From Ovis canadensis (taxonomy: Eukaryota; Chordata; Mammalia; Artiodactyla; Bovidae): 64,000 bases of DNA. The notes beneath the pieces are model-generated. The model did no database searches. It had not been told where the DNA came from and saw only the letters and a list, made by a program, of their open reading frames with translations. The stretch is from the NCBI RefSeq assembly GCF_042477335.2, contig NC_091247.1, positions 37,065,501-37,129,500 on the forward strand, given 5' to 3'. Every line of letters begins with the position of its first letter. The first letter of the stretch is position 1. A program made the position numbers and the translations under genes. Shown piece by piece: positions 12,466 to 23,833 of the stretch.

Positions 12466-12785
12466 TTTAGTTGATCTACAATGTTGTGTTAATTTCTATT
12501 GTACAGCAAACTAATTCAGTTATTTATATAGTGAATACATATGTGTGTGTGTATATATAGCATATATATAAAAATATATATGTATACCATTCTTTTTCAT
12601 ATTCTTTTCCATTGTGATTTATGACAGGATAGTAAATATAGTTCTCTGTGCTCTACAATAGGACCTTGTTTATCCATTCTATATAAAATAGTTTGTATCT
12701 GCTAACCCTAAACTCCCTCTAACCCTCTTCCTTCTCCCCTTTGACAACCACAAGTCTGTTCTCAGTGTCTGCTTCACATGCATTT
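12466..12785 (-). mobile_element. L1 3' UTR fragment with TA/TG microsatellite
   Basis: On the plus strand, AGTTGATCTACAATGTTGTG, CTCTGTGCTCTACAATAGGAC and the CCACAAGTCTGTTCTC block are the antisense of the ruminant L1 3' UTR, as in the element at 546-1480. A TATATG/TATATA microsatellite has expanded inside it at about 12536-12588. Confidence 0.75.
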
Positions 12786-14554
12786 CTTAGTCTAGAGATG
12801 ACCCCTTTCCCTGTATGTGTAAGTGAAAGGACCCCTGAGCCTATCACTTACACTCTCTGCAGCTCAGTTCCCATGTCTGAAGTGGGGACATTAGCACCTG
12901 CCAGGGTTACTGAGGGTGTGGAGTAGTGGAGACAACTCAGGCTCTGAGTGGGGCAGCTCTTGATGTTCTGCTCCCCAGGTCTCTTCCTCTCCTTGCACTC
13001 AGAGATAATCATACCTCCTGCATAGGATTTAGGGGAGAATTTAAAGAACTTAATGGAGAGCTGCCATTTGAACAGCCATCATGCCATGGTTCCAACACAC
13101 AGCCATCTAGCGTAGTGCCCAATGATGGCGTGTGTGAGATTAAGCTGTTCCCATTTCACAGATTAAGACACCAAGGGCAGATGGGTTAAGTCCCAAAACT
13201 TGACCCTCAAGCCAAGCTGGAGTGCACTTTTTAGGATAAGCATCCACAGGACAGCAGGCACTCGGAGCCGTTAGTGCCCTGACCCTTAACTCACAGCGCT
13301 GACACAAGAATCACATAACGAGACATTTGTAAACAACACAAGGAAAACAGTGCTTTGTAAATATAGGCAGCTTAAAAAAAGAGAACTATTTTTTAATTTG
13401 ACATTTAAAACCAGGAGAACATCACAAATGTATTCTTGCAAATAACCTTATTTAGACTAAGATTACAAAAAAACGTTCACCAGTGGAAAATATTTTTACA
13501 GCTCCCCCAAACTGTTTACTAACAAGCATCCACAGATTAATTTTTATGGTGCTGATGTAGTTTTGAATGTCAAATGACAGTCTGCTGGGACAGAAAATAA
13601 AAATAGAGCTTTTTGTTAACAACAACAGGACATCATTTAGCCTGTGTGAAAGCTACTCAGTAAAAAAATACACCTCTTTCCAGCCCGGTGGCTGCCACAT
13701 GCAGTCTTGTCTCTGCCTCCCTCTCCCGCGTCTGCACTGGCTTCCCTCGGCTTTGCCTCCTCTGTGAGCGTCGGCACTGATTCCCCGCTTCACGTCTTCC
13801 ATTCCCTCTTCACTGGGCATTGACTGTCGTTAGTGAATAGTTGGGATGGAGCGCTCTAGGACGGAAGTGAGGGCTACAGGCAAGGCCCCCTGCGCAGGGC
13901 CAGCGTAATGGACGTGTGGCCTGTGCAGCCACACAGGGTTCCACACTTACAAGGAGGCTTCCCCACCCTTGCTTTAGTGCTCTACAGTTGCTGTCATGAA
14001 ATTCTTAATAATTCTCTCTCTGCATTTGCATTTTTGAGTGAAGTGTGATGGGACAGTGGATCCTGATTTCATTCATGGTCCTTCCCCTTGCTGCCTCCTA
14101 AGAATGCTCTTTTCTGGCCCCTGGGGCCCCAGGCCTTGCCTGCCTGCCCCTCCCCACTCCTGTCTGGCAACCACTGCCATCTTCTGCCCAGGGGGTCTCA
14201 TTGGAGGAACACCCCTGAGGACTTGATTTCAGGTATGGGGAGGGTCATGGTCAGACACATACTCCCCTCCTGCCCCAGAACATCTCAGGGTGCAGCTGCC
14301 ACCAGCTGTCCTCCATCAGAGCTGGCATGGGTGGCCTGCCCAGAATCTCTGGAAGGCAGGCAACTTGCCTGGAAGTCCAACCTTCAGATGTCAACCCATT
14401 GACCCAATGATGTCAATCATTCCAGGGGAAGGAGCCCAGGTGATGGGAAAAAGCAAGAGATAAGCATGTCCTCCAAAGGGCATTGATGTCAGAGATACAG
14501 AACAGATCTGAACAAGTAGTGAGGGGAAAGGCAGGCCAACTCTTCTCTGTTAGG
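12786..14554. other. Intergenic sequence without a recognised gene
   Basis: AT-rich at 13300-13600 and more GC-rich at 13680-14400. ORFs of 60-104 codons on the plus strand near 14.1 kb overlap in two frames and show no family signature. Confidence 0.45.
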
Positions 14555-14695
14555 CTTCTTAAACTTTAGGGTGTAGAGGAGACATTTGGGCAGAGTATAA
14601 AATTCAGATTTCCAACCTCACACACGAGAGAGTCTGACTCAATAGGTCTGGGGTGGGCCCTGGAATCTGCATTTGTAACTGCCTGCCTGGATTTG
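14555..14695 (+). repeat. MER5-like DNA-transposon remnant
   Basis: A degraded MER5 pattern is visible: CTTAAACTTTAGGGTG at the start, then AATTCAGATTTCC, GTCTGACTCAATAGGTCTGGGG and GGAATCTGCATTTGTAAC. It is non-autonomous and has no ORF. Confidence 0.55.
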
Positions 14696-14848
14696 GTAGA
14701 GAAATCCTGCCTTCTGCAGCCTCCATTGCCTTGGACCCCAATGACTTCAACGGCGGAGTGTAACCATGCACCCCTATTCTCTCATTCCTCGGGATAGTTT
14801 CCTGGAAGTGGGGTCATAGAATCTGAAGGTGTTTCTTTTTCTCTTTCT

Positions 14849-15023
14849 TTTTAAAATACGAATTTATTTAGGTGCTTCGGGTCTTAGTTGCAGCATGCAG
14901 GCTCTCTAATTACAGCTTAGTTGCTCCTTGGCATGTGGGATCTTTGTTCCTCAACCACGGATCAAACCTGCATCTTCTGTGTTGAATGGCAGATTCTTAA
15001 CCACCAGACCACCAGGGAAGATC
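14849..15023 (-). mobile_element. CHR/ART-type tRNA-derived SINE
   Basis: Reverse-complement form: AATTTATTTAGGTGCTTCGGGTC, TTAGTTGCAGCATGCAGG, TGGGATCTTTGTTCCTC and the closing ACCACCAGGGAAGATCC. Confidence 0.8.
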
Positions 15024-15723
15024 CCTGAGGATGCTTCTTTACCAGAAACCCTGATCTCATGCCTGCTCTGTGGTTATACACTGGGCAAGAAAATTCCCTT
15101 TCCAGCTGGAATGACTCAAGATTTTGGGAGCAAACAGGTCTGCAAGATATTGGATGGGAAAGACTCTCTTTACTGTTGAGCTGAATCTCTGTAGGTCCTG
15201 CTTTCTTCAAAGAAAGCATATTCCAGCTCTACCAAGCTAAAACACTTGCAAGTTTTGTGACTGTCAATCAGAGGTTTTGGTTGTAAACCATTGAAACTGT
15301 TCTTGGTTTTCTGTAACTGAGTGAGAATTATTGGAGAGTATGGTCAGCAGAATAATGGTACTCAGAGATGTTCATGTCCTAATCTCTTGGTCTTGTCAAT
15401 ATGTTGTCTTACCTGGTAGAAGGAACTTTCCAGATGTGAGTAAATCAAGGATCTTGAGTTGGGAGCGTACCCCTTAATTATTTGGGTACGCCTGATGCAA
15501 TCACAAGAGTCCTTACAGGAGAGAAGCAGGAAAGTCAGAGTCAGAGGAAGCGATGTGACATTGGAAGGGGAAGTCAGAGAGAGATTTGAGGATACTCGTC
15601 TGCTGGCTTTGAAGATGGACAGAGAGAGGACATGAATCAAGGTATGCAGGAAAAGGCATCATCCAGAAGCAGGAAAAGGCAGGGAAATGGATTTTCCCTG
15701 AGAGCCTCAGAAGGAACCAGCCC

Positions 15724-15854
15724 GGGAGTTCCCTGCTTTTGGTCCAGCAGTTAAGACTCTACGCTTCCAAAGAAGGGGAGAGGGTTCAAGGCCTGGTAGA
15801 GAAACAGATCCCACATGCCATGCAAGGTGGCCAAAAAGTAAAAAGAAAAAAAAG
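15724..15854 (+). mobile_element. CHR/ART-type SINE inserted in MLT1
   Basis: GGGAGTTCCCTGCTTTTGGTC head, AGATCCCACATGCCATGC box and an A-rich tail (AAAAAGTAAAAAGAAAAAAAAG). It breaks the MaLR LTR. Confidence 0.75.
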
Positions 15855-15904
15855 CCTAATGCAGAAGGAACCAGGCTTGCCAACACCTTGATTTTATTCC
15901 CAAT

Positions 15905-16113
15905 GGATCTGTTGGCTCAAGAGGTAAAGAATCGGCCTGCAATGCAGGAGACTCAGGAGTCACAGGTTCAACCCCTGCGTCAGGAAGATTCCCCTGGAGT
16001 AGGAAATGGCAACCCACTCCAGTATTCTTGCCTGGGAAATCCCATGGATAGAGAAACCCGGTGGGCTACAGTCCATGCGGTTGCAAAGAGTCGGACATAA
16101 CTGAACACACATA
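15905..16113 (+). mobile_element. Bov-tA SINE inserted in MLT1
   Basis: Sense-oriented ruminant SINE: TGCAATGCAGGAGACTCAGG, CCACTCCAGTATTCTTGCC, CTACAGTCCATGCGGTTGC and AGAGTCGGACATAACTGA. Confidence 0.9.
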
Positions 16114-16230
16114 CATACACATAGACCTGTTTCAGACTTCTGACCTCCAGAATTTTAGCAAGTTCATGTTGTTTTAAGTCACTAAGGTGATTTGTTACAG
16201 CAGAGTTAAGAGACTTCTACAGCAGGAAGA

Positions 16231-17275
16231 AGGCAGCTCAGAGAACCAATGGGGAGCTAGAGAATCTGGCCCAGGTGAGCGAGGTGCAAGTGACACCTGC
16301 CCCAGGAACAGCCTGCTCAGGACACTATCCCTGATGGACCCTCACCACTAACTCGGTGGGCCCCGTGGCCCGGGGGCTGTGCTGCTGCCGCCTGGTCCAG
16401 CCTCATCTCACTCCTCTCAGCCACAAGGCAGCAACACTGGAGTAATCTCCATGGGTGATGATCAGCCCATCCCCCACCTGCCAGGGCTGAGATAGGGATT
16501 ATCTGGCCTCCTGAAGTTTCCATTTTCCAAGATGCAGGGAGTCCCTGCTTCCAAGCTATAGCAGGAATTCCCCTCTTAGGGAAGTATTCAGTTGGCAGCT
16601 GGCTAAAATGACAAATTCCCACCCACCTGGCTTTAGGCAGGTCACCGCACCTCTCTAGGTCTATTTCCATGTCTGTGAGATGGAGAGTTACTGTTTTTCT
16701 AAGGTCACTTCCAGCCCTTACATTCAATAAATGTTTGTAAATGGTGGGGTGAGGGGGTAGAATGGAGCCGTTCACTTGCTGGCACTCTGAGAAAAGCCGC
16801 TCATAGTTTGGGCACAGGGCACCCACCTCGCTGCCATGGCTCTAAGCACAGCAGGTATAGAATTCAGACTCTTGGTCTGCAGAAACCTAGGCCTTTCTGC
16901 ACTTAAACCCACACCAAGATGGATTTGTACATCAAGATTCTCAGCAGCTGCTCTTGGAATGGATGAAGGGAAAACTGCGGCTCTATGTAGATCACAGAGA
17001 ATCCTGGACACTAGGCCCCGCTTGTGCAGCCAGCAGCAGCTCGCTCAGCCTCCTCTTCTTGGAGCCCCTGGGGCAACAGGAGTCAGACACCTCAGAGCAG
17101 GGGATATACCATAACCAAACTGCCCTGACCCATGAGCATTTGGGTAAAGGACACAGAAGGCAACGTGCAACAGGGAAAAGCCATCCGGGGGGCAGGAGCT
17201 AAGTGTTTCTCCACTCAGTTCTCAGGCAGGGAGTCAACTGGAGAAGGAGATAAACAAACAAATAAGAAAGTGAAC
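16231..17275. other. Intergenic sequence without a recognised gene
   Basis: ORFs on both strands (up to 169 codons at 16317-16826) lack any recognisable domain. No splice-framed exon was identified. Confidence 0.45.
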
Positions 17276-17473
17276 GTGTTAGTTGCTCAGCCCTGTCCGA
17301 CTCTTTGCGACTCCATGGGCTGTAGCCCACCAGGCTCCTCTGTCCACAGGATTTTTGGCAAGAATACTGGAGCGGTTTGCCATTTCCTTCTCTAGAGGAT
17401 CTTCCCAACCCAGGGATCAAACCAGCATTTCCTGCATTGCAGGCAGAGTCTTTTTGAGCCACCAGGGAAGCCC
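17276..17473 (-). mobile_element. Bov-tA SINE
   Basis: Reverse-complement ruminant SINE: GTTAGTTGCTCAGCCCTGTC, CTCCATGGGCTGTAGCCC, TTCCCAACCCAGGGATC and the closing GAGCCACCAGGGAAGCCC. Confidence 0.9.
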
Positions 17474-19278
17474 AAAAAAGCCATAAATAACCCACAGAAG
17501 GTACTGTTAACATTTAGGATTTTGTCTTTTATATGTTTTTCTGTTATGTACTATACACACACACATCTATATTTTTAATTCCATAACTATAATTAACTTG
17601 TTTATACAGTTCTGAATCCCACTTGTTTTCCTCTTAACATGTTTCTTCTATAAAATTCTTAGAAAACACCACTTTTAATGGGTATCTGTGTCCATCATAA
17701 AGCTGTAGCATAATTTATTTAACCTTTTCCCTATTGTTGAACATTTATGCTATTTTCAGGTTTTCACTATCTTTAGTGATAATGAAATGTCTTGAACATC
17801 AATATACATCTTAGTTCCTATCCCAGAATATGTCTTCAGGAACCTGGAACTATTGGTTAAAGAGCACCAACATTTATCCCCCAAAGAAACGATAACCCAA
17901 ATATTTAGAAAAACTATCCCAAGAAGGAGTTTCTTCCTGCTTTCAACCCCCAAGACAGGAATGCTTCCTAATTACATGGTTTGCCTGAGACTTCTTGGTG
18001 AGGAATGAAGAGTGGCTCAGTGATGCCCACCTCCGATTCTTGAGTAATTAAGGCACGATCCCAGGCAACAGAGAGCACCCTGTTCAGGATGCCGGGGGAC
18101 TCTGGCTCGGGGTCCCTCGGTACTGAATTGCTGGACTGATATGTGTTCTGACGGTGGAGACGGGATGCAGGGTGGAGAGTAGATGCCGAGCGCAGGAGCC
18201 GTTCTAGCTCTGCTCCTCAGCAGCCTCCTCATTGCAGCCCTCCAGGCTGGGAGTGCCAGCAGGGGCTCAGGATTCAATGATGCCAAGGCCAATTGTATCC
18301 GAGGTTTGCTCTTGGCCAGAACTGAGAGCAGGGTAAAGGGAACTGCCTCTGGGTCAAGGTGAGCCTGTCTGGTTGGAGGTCCCAGGGCTACCGCGGAAGA
18401 CAAGAGCAAGCAGAGCATCAAGCTGGGTGTGGTGGTGAAGGGGAGCAAAGATGCTGGCTCATGCGGGAACCCAGCCAGAGGAGCCTTTCCATCTGAGAGA
18501 GTGGCCCTGCCTGTGGGTGGTCAGTCTTAAACCTCCATGACTTATGACTCAGTGCTAAAGCCATCCCTTCATTTTGAAAGGAAGAAAACTAGTATCCACT
18601 GGGGATTTGCTGTTTGCCAGGCACTTTAAAACACAAGGGAAGTCTATTAATCCCCATTTTTACAAATGAGCACACCAAGGCCAAGAGAAACGGAAGGCCT
18701 TGCTTAAGGTTACAGGGCTAATTATTAAAGGGCTGGGACTAGAACTGGATAGAGAGGCAGGCACAGTAGGGAGAAGACCAGAGACCTCGGGGTCTCATCA
18801 AGCTCTGCTGTGTGTTAATTCTTTGAACATAAGGACGGTACTCCTGCCCTCTGAGCTTCAGCTTTCCTCGTCGGTATGACAGGGGACTGCCTGCTTGTAG
18901 AGTTCCTGTTCAGAGCAACAGGGATAATGCGTGCACAGGACCTGGTATCAGGCTTGGCCCACAGGGCAGCTCACTGAAGACAGCTGTAACATTCATCAGG
19001 TTTGCCTCTGTCATCTCTCCTGGGAACCCTGATGGGGAAGCCATCCAGGTATGGATCACGGGGATTTCTGGGAGACTTAAGTTGAGGGCAAATCCCCCCA
19101 CTCTCTGACCACCTCCCACCCTGCATCATGTTTCACCCCCGCAGTGCACGCTGGCTGCTTGATTACAATGATCTGGCTTTTCTCTCAGAGAAACAACTTG
19201 ACCAGAACGCTAGAAAGAAAGCTCAAAACTCTACATCCCTTTCCTGCTTCCCAGATAGACTTGGTCCCCAGATAGAGG
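17474..19278. other. Intergenic sequence without a recognised gene
   Basis: A short AC run lies at about 17556-17566. The ORF at 18017-18448 on the minus strand (143 codons) opens with a hydrophobic segment, but it lacks family features and sits in an intergenic context. I treat it as chance. Confidence 0.4.
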
Positions 19279-19498
19279 GGGGCTCCCCAGTGACTCAGCA
19301 GTAAAGAGTCCTCCTATAATGCAGGAGCTGCAGGAGGCATGGCATGGGTTCAGTCCCTGGGTCTGGAAGATCCCCTGGAGGAGGGCATGGCAACCCACTC
19401 CAGTATTCTTGCCTGGAGAACCCCATGGAGAGGAGCCTGGCAGGCTGCAGTCCATGGGGTTGCAAAAGACTTGGACATTACTGAGCAACTGAAACAGC
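19279..19498 (+). mobile_element. Bov-tA SINE
   Basis: Sense SINE: GGGGCTCCCCAGTGACTCAG head, GAAGATCCCCTGGAGGAGGG, CCACTCCAGTATTCTTGCC and GGACATTACTGAGCAACTGA end. Confidence 0.9.
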
Positions 19499-21410
19499 AA
19501 ACATCAGATGAGGGCTGAGGGGAGCACCCATAGAGGCAGTGTTTTTAACTTTCCATATATTTGCACACCATCCAGGAATCTTGTTACGATGTAGATTCAG
19601 ATTCAGTAGGTCTAACAAGCACCTGGATGAGGGAAGTCCATACTGTTGGTTCCAGGACCACGCTCAGAGAAACACGTTGATGTACTGCCTGTCTCTTACC
19701 TTGCTTCAGTCCTGAAGTTATGTGACCTATAAAAACCTCCTTGCCATCTTCATGCAGCTGGAGTTGTATGGGCAAGTGCTGACCAAGCAAGCTCTTCTCA
19801 GCAGACACTTTAATGTAGTTAGAACCCACGCTAGATTCTTATCAGTTCTGCTCTGTATAAATAGGGTGTTCAGATATACACATTTCCAAAAAAGGTGTCT
19901 TTGGACCAGAATCTGTTCCCATAGGTCACACAAAGACTCTTATGGGAGATTGGGGTCTTCTTTCTCTCACTCCTTTCTATCCTTTGGGTTATTCACCTTT
20001 TGAAAAATGAAATTTGGCTCAACAATAATGATATTAAGCTGAACCTTTTGCTATTCTGCAAATGGGCAAGTCTCTGAATACCCAGTGAAAATTACCTTTC
20101 TCCTTTTGTATTTGCTAGTTGCTTATATAAAAATTCATGTTCTATATATTTAGAGCACATAGGCTCAAATTTAAGGAAATGCATTATATGGTAAAACAAA
20201 CATAATACAATGGATATTCATTGTGCATTAGAAAGTGATCTTGGTTTCATAGAATCACTACAGCATGCCATCAGGTGATGAGCTCTTTTCTGGTCATTTA
20301 ACTGTGAAAATCTTGCTCTCAGAGATTCTAGTTTAATTGGTCTAAGGAGGAAGTAGGGTCCTAATTATATTTAAAGCTCAAAGAGTGATTGTAATACACA
20401 TCCAGGTTTAAGAGCTACTAGCCTAAATGATGTCAAGCTTCCACCTTTAAACTCTTCAGGTGCCTTGCTGTTCATTTAAATTCAGCACACATTTCTGTAC
20501 AGCAGCCGAGTTCCAGGCACTGTGTGAGGCTTCAGATATATGAGTAAATCAGTCCTAGTTCCTACTTTCAAGGCACCCACAGTCTAGCAAGGGAGATAAA
20601 GCATACAGAATTAGTTTTACCTGGAGGCCCCACAAACAGAGAAACAGGGAATTGTTGTCTGTAATACACAAATAAAAGATGAAGAAACAGGCGAGCCTGT
20701 ATGTTTCTCTCCCATCGTTGTTACTCTGCCTCTCCCTTCCCCCCAGAAGGAATAGAAGATGGATTAAGTAGGAACACAATGAGCTACAGGGCAGACGCTT
20801 GGCAATCATATCTGAGTTCTGGGGTGAGTGCTCAGGGCTCTGGGAGGCTGAGGTGTGTAGTCGTCCAAACTGGATGATTTCTTAATGCAGGAATGCAAAA
20901 CCTGCCCACAAGTGGCAAAGAGTGTGAGATGCGTATCAGCAGAAACTACCAAGAAATTCAAGTTGCTTTCTCTACCTCTTTTTCTGAATAGTGCCCAACC
21001 TCCAGATTTGAGTGCCCTTCTTCCCAGATGGCCTCCCCTGATCCCCTCGCTGCTTTATGTTCCTCACCCCATCCAGGCTTACCTTTCCCCAAATAACCTT
21101 GCACCAATGGTGGTTCTGACTCCTATGCTGCAGGTGTCAATGAACTGGGCTGGCTTCTGTATGGTGCTGTGAATGGCCAAAAGACCCACTCAAAAACTCT
21201 GGTGGTGTAAAATAGGGAGTCTATTCCTCCAAAAGTCACTCCAATATGGAGGAATTCAAGAATGGGATATTTTAATAAATGCAAAACCAGGTAACCCCTA
21301 GCTTAAATTAATCCACTGAAGAGTAAAGCAAATGGGTTTTGGCAGAAAGTAGCATATGCCGCAAGCATTTCCCTTGACTTCACTTCTGGGCCTTCGCAAG
21401 TATGGTCAGT
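19499..21410. other. Intergenic sequence flanking the provirus
   Basis: MER5-like wording (ATTCAGATTCAGTAGGTC) occurs at about 19540-19640. No exon was recognised. The last bases before the provirus include the ATGG later duplicated at 29917-29920. Confidence 0.45.
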
Positions 21411-21414
21411 ATGG
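21411..21414. repeat. Provirus target-site duplication, left copy
   Basis: ATGG directly abuts the TG of the LTR at 21415 and is repeated directly after the CA of the other LTR. Four bases is the duplication size expected of gammaretroviral integrase. Confidence 0.9.
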
Positions 21415-21866
21415 TGTTATGCCCAAGGTCCCAATCCCCAGAACTGAGAGAACAAGACATCCACAGCAATGCAAACGCAAAAAGGGAATTTATTGCTAGC
21501 TCGAGCCAGGGCCCAAGTTTTATCCAATGCAGTGGAGTGGAACAAGGGCCCCGAGCCCTGAATTACAGCAGTATTTATAGGGTTAAGACAAAGACAGGCA
21601 ATTGGCAGGGGTGGATTGGTTGCAAGGGTTCCTTAACATTTACTAATTGGCTAGATTTTCGCGCGCTCGGGCTCTCTCGGGGGGTTTTCGTCCTTGTCCT
21701 GATAAGCTTGAACCAGGCTACAGGGAGTATACTGATTGGTCGAGTCCTGGCACCGGTGGAGGATGATCTCAGCTCCTCCTTGGGAATAACTCAGCCCCTC
21801 TGTGAAGGAGACTTAGGCCTACCTTGGCCCCCTGAAGCCTGTCATGGCGTCTGTTTGATCCTAACA
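21415..21866 (-). repeat. 3' LTR of the provirus
   Basis: 452 bp, with TGTTATGCCC and GATCCTAACA at the plus-strand ends forming the short inverted termini. In viral sense it has a CTATAAATA TATA box at 21572-21579 and an AATAAA signal at 21489-21494. It is equal in length to the other LTR with about 17 substitutions and no indel. Confidence 0.95.
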
Positions 21867-21883
21867 TTCCCCCCTGTCTTTTT
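21867..21883 (-). promoter_or_regulatory. Polypurine tract (plus-strand primer site)
   Basis: In viral sense AAAAAGACAGGGGGGAA directly abuts the 3' LTR, a textbook gammaretroviral PPT. It overlaps the env stop region by one or two bases. Confidence 0.92.
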
Positions 21884-23833
21884 ATCCTTGAGAGGAATCT
21901 TCCTCTCCATTCTGAGACACTGCCTGATATTGTTGCCTCAGTGCCATTACCTGAACGGTAGTGACTTGTTCTTTTACAAAGGTTATTAATTTATTTAAAA
22001 TACATGGGCCAAAAGTTAGAATGAGTAGGAGTATAATGAGCGGTCCGAGTAGGGTAGAAATTAGTGTTGTTAGCCAAGGAGATTGATGAAACCAGGACTT
22101 GAACCACCCCTGCTGGGCTTCTTGCTCTCTCTTCTGCTGTGCTAATCTTTTTCTCACTTTTGCCATAGACTTTCTCTCCACCCCAGTGTGGTCTGCATAA
22201 AAGCAACATTCTTCTCCTAAAGTTGCACATAATCCGCCTTGGTGTAGGGAGATCAAGTCTAGGCCCCTTCAGTTTTGCAAAACCATTTCTGACAGTGAAG
22301 TTAGGGATTCTTCAAGGTGGCTGATTGACTGTTCTATACAGGTAATGTCTTTATCTATTGCCGCTCGTAGGGAAGTGAATCCCTGATTTTGCATAGTCAG
22401 GGATGTTATTCTTGTCCCTGCCCCGGCAATCCCGAGACTGAACATGTTTGCTAGCGTGATGGTTGTGATAGGCTCTCTCTTAACTCTGTTTTTCCCCAAC
22501 TGATCTATAGTCTCCTTGGCCCAATAGTCATACATAGCTTCTTCTGGGTGATATATGATTTTGGGCATTACGGTCACTAATACACAAAACTCTCTATTCG
22601 GATTAAAGACCGATGCATATAGACACGGAGTCAGCCCGGTATGTGAGCAGACCCACCATCCCGCTGCCTCAGGCACAATCCACTTTATTTGGTCCAGTTC
22701 TGTGAGATTGACTGTTCAGGCACACAAGGGAGTCTTTTTAAGTGGAACTTTACCTAAGCAAAGTCCTCTTCCCCAAACTTCTTTCATAGTGAGACCAACC
22801 CTATGTTTTCTCCAATGACACTGAGGTGGACCTGAGCTGGTGGACAGGTTGTAAGAAACATCTAAGCCTACTGCTTCATAAAAGGGAGGGTAAAGAGTGT
22901 AGCAGAGCCAACAAGATTGAGTTGCTCTGGGGTTAGAATGGTTTCGCTTTAAAGGCTGCTTTAGCTAGATCCCATAACGGGTCCGACGTTTCTAGGTTAG
23001 AGGTGGAGGACAAGGGGTCGAGGGCCTCTGCTATATTAGGCTGGCCTCCTGGTCAAGAAACAGAGGGCGTAGGGCTCAGAATTGTAGCCCTCTGAGTTGG
23101 ATCTGCCTTAAACACCCTTTGTGGGCCTGGATTTTCAATCTGTTTGGGGCCTACACTTTGGGTTTGGATAGGTTCTATGATCTGACTCACAATCAAGATT
23201 CCCCCAGGGTTTACACTGAACCCATTGGCCTGTAGCTGAAAGCCCCAAGATAATCCAGACACCCAAGACTTTTCCTGCATAGCCAACTTCTGGTTAAACG
23301 TTAATTTTACCTGAGCAATCTCATCTTTAGGTATCTCATCTTCCTGATCATAGAATTCATAGAATTCATCTCTTGACATAGGCTGAGTGAAGGAGAAGTT
23401 GACTAAATCTCAGTTGCTAGTTTTCCATCTCCTTACCCCATCATTTGAAGTCACACAGCTCCATGACCTACAGAAATAATGTTGTATACCCCCACAAGCT
23501 TCCGCGTCACTTTTATGACCAGGACATGCCCCCACCTCTAAATCGGATCAAAGGCACTGACCAAGGGGTGTCCACTAAGTCCTTGAGGTCAAAATATAAG
23601 TCAGGCCACCAGGTGTTCGGAGGATGTATCTCGGTGGTCGTATTGAATACCTCTCACGTCAGCCTATTTTGAAGTCTCCAGGTGATCTTGACAGGTTGAT
23701 GTGGGTCAGTGCTGGCAGTTCCGGGGTCAAGGAGGCCAGCCATCATCAGGAGAGTCAGAGTGATCCGTCCAAGATCTGCTGTCGGACGAGCTTCAATTTT
23801 AAGGGATTGGAAGGATGCAGTGTTGACTTCCAT
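21882..23833 (-). pseudogene. env: Decayed env (SU and TM)
   Basis: The envelope gene opens at ATG 23833 with a signal-peptide-like stretch and is read on the minus strand. SU retains a WWP..LYFDL segment near 23600, CPG and CGG cysteine motifs near 23525-23490, a proline-rich part (23200-23060) and the CWLC motif (22902-22913). TM follows an RVKR furin-type site (22476-22487), with a hydrophobic fusion-peptide-like stretch, a CX6CC motif (22203-22229), one membrane span (about 22090-22005) and a cytoplasmic tail ending at 21882. Breaks: stops at 23654, 23410, 23053, 22716 and 22269, and frameshifts near 23530 and 22940. No complete envelope can be made. The family role is receptor binding and membrane fusion. 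Confidence 0.92.

Larger units (their letters stand above)
15335..16230 (+). repeat. MLT1-like LTR split by two SINEs
   Basis: MaLR phrases run from about 15335 (AGAATAATGGTACTC, ATGTTCATGTCCTAATCTC, AGTCCTTACAGGAGAG, AGAGAGATTTGAGGA) to about 15722. After two SINE insertions the LTR resumes at about 16120 with the diagnostic end CAGACTTCTGACCTCCAGAA ... TTGTTTTAAGTCACTAAGG ... TTACAGCAGAGTTAAGAG. Confidence 0.7.

Noticed and set aside
15905-15985. tRNA-like boxes in SINE heads
   Set aside because: These belong to tRNA-derived SINEs (also at 4411, 17276, 19279, 34281 and others). No intact cloverleaf tRNA gene was identified.
16317-16826. 169-codon minus-strand ORF
   Set aside because: No family features; intergenic context between repeats.
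18017-18448. 143-codon minus-strand ORF with a hydrophobic start
   Set aside because: The start resembles a signal peptide, but the rest is low-complexity with no known domain and no gene context.
21402-21989. 195-codon plus-strand ORF, with a near copy at 29422-29928
   Set aside because: Both are the antisense reading of the two proviral LTRs, so their similarity reflects LTR duplication and not paralogous genes.
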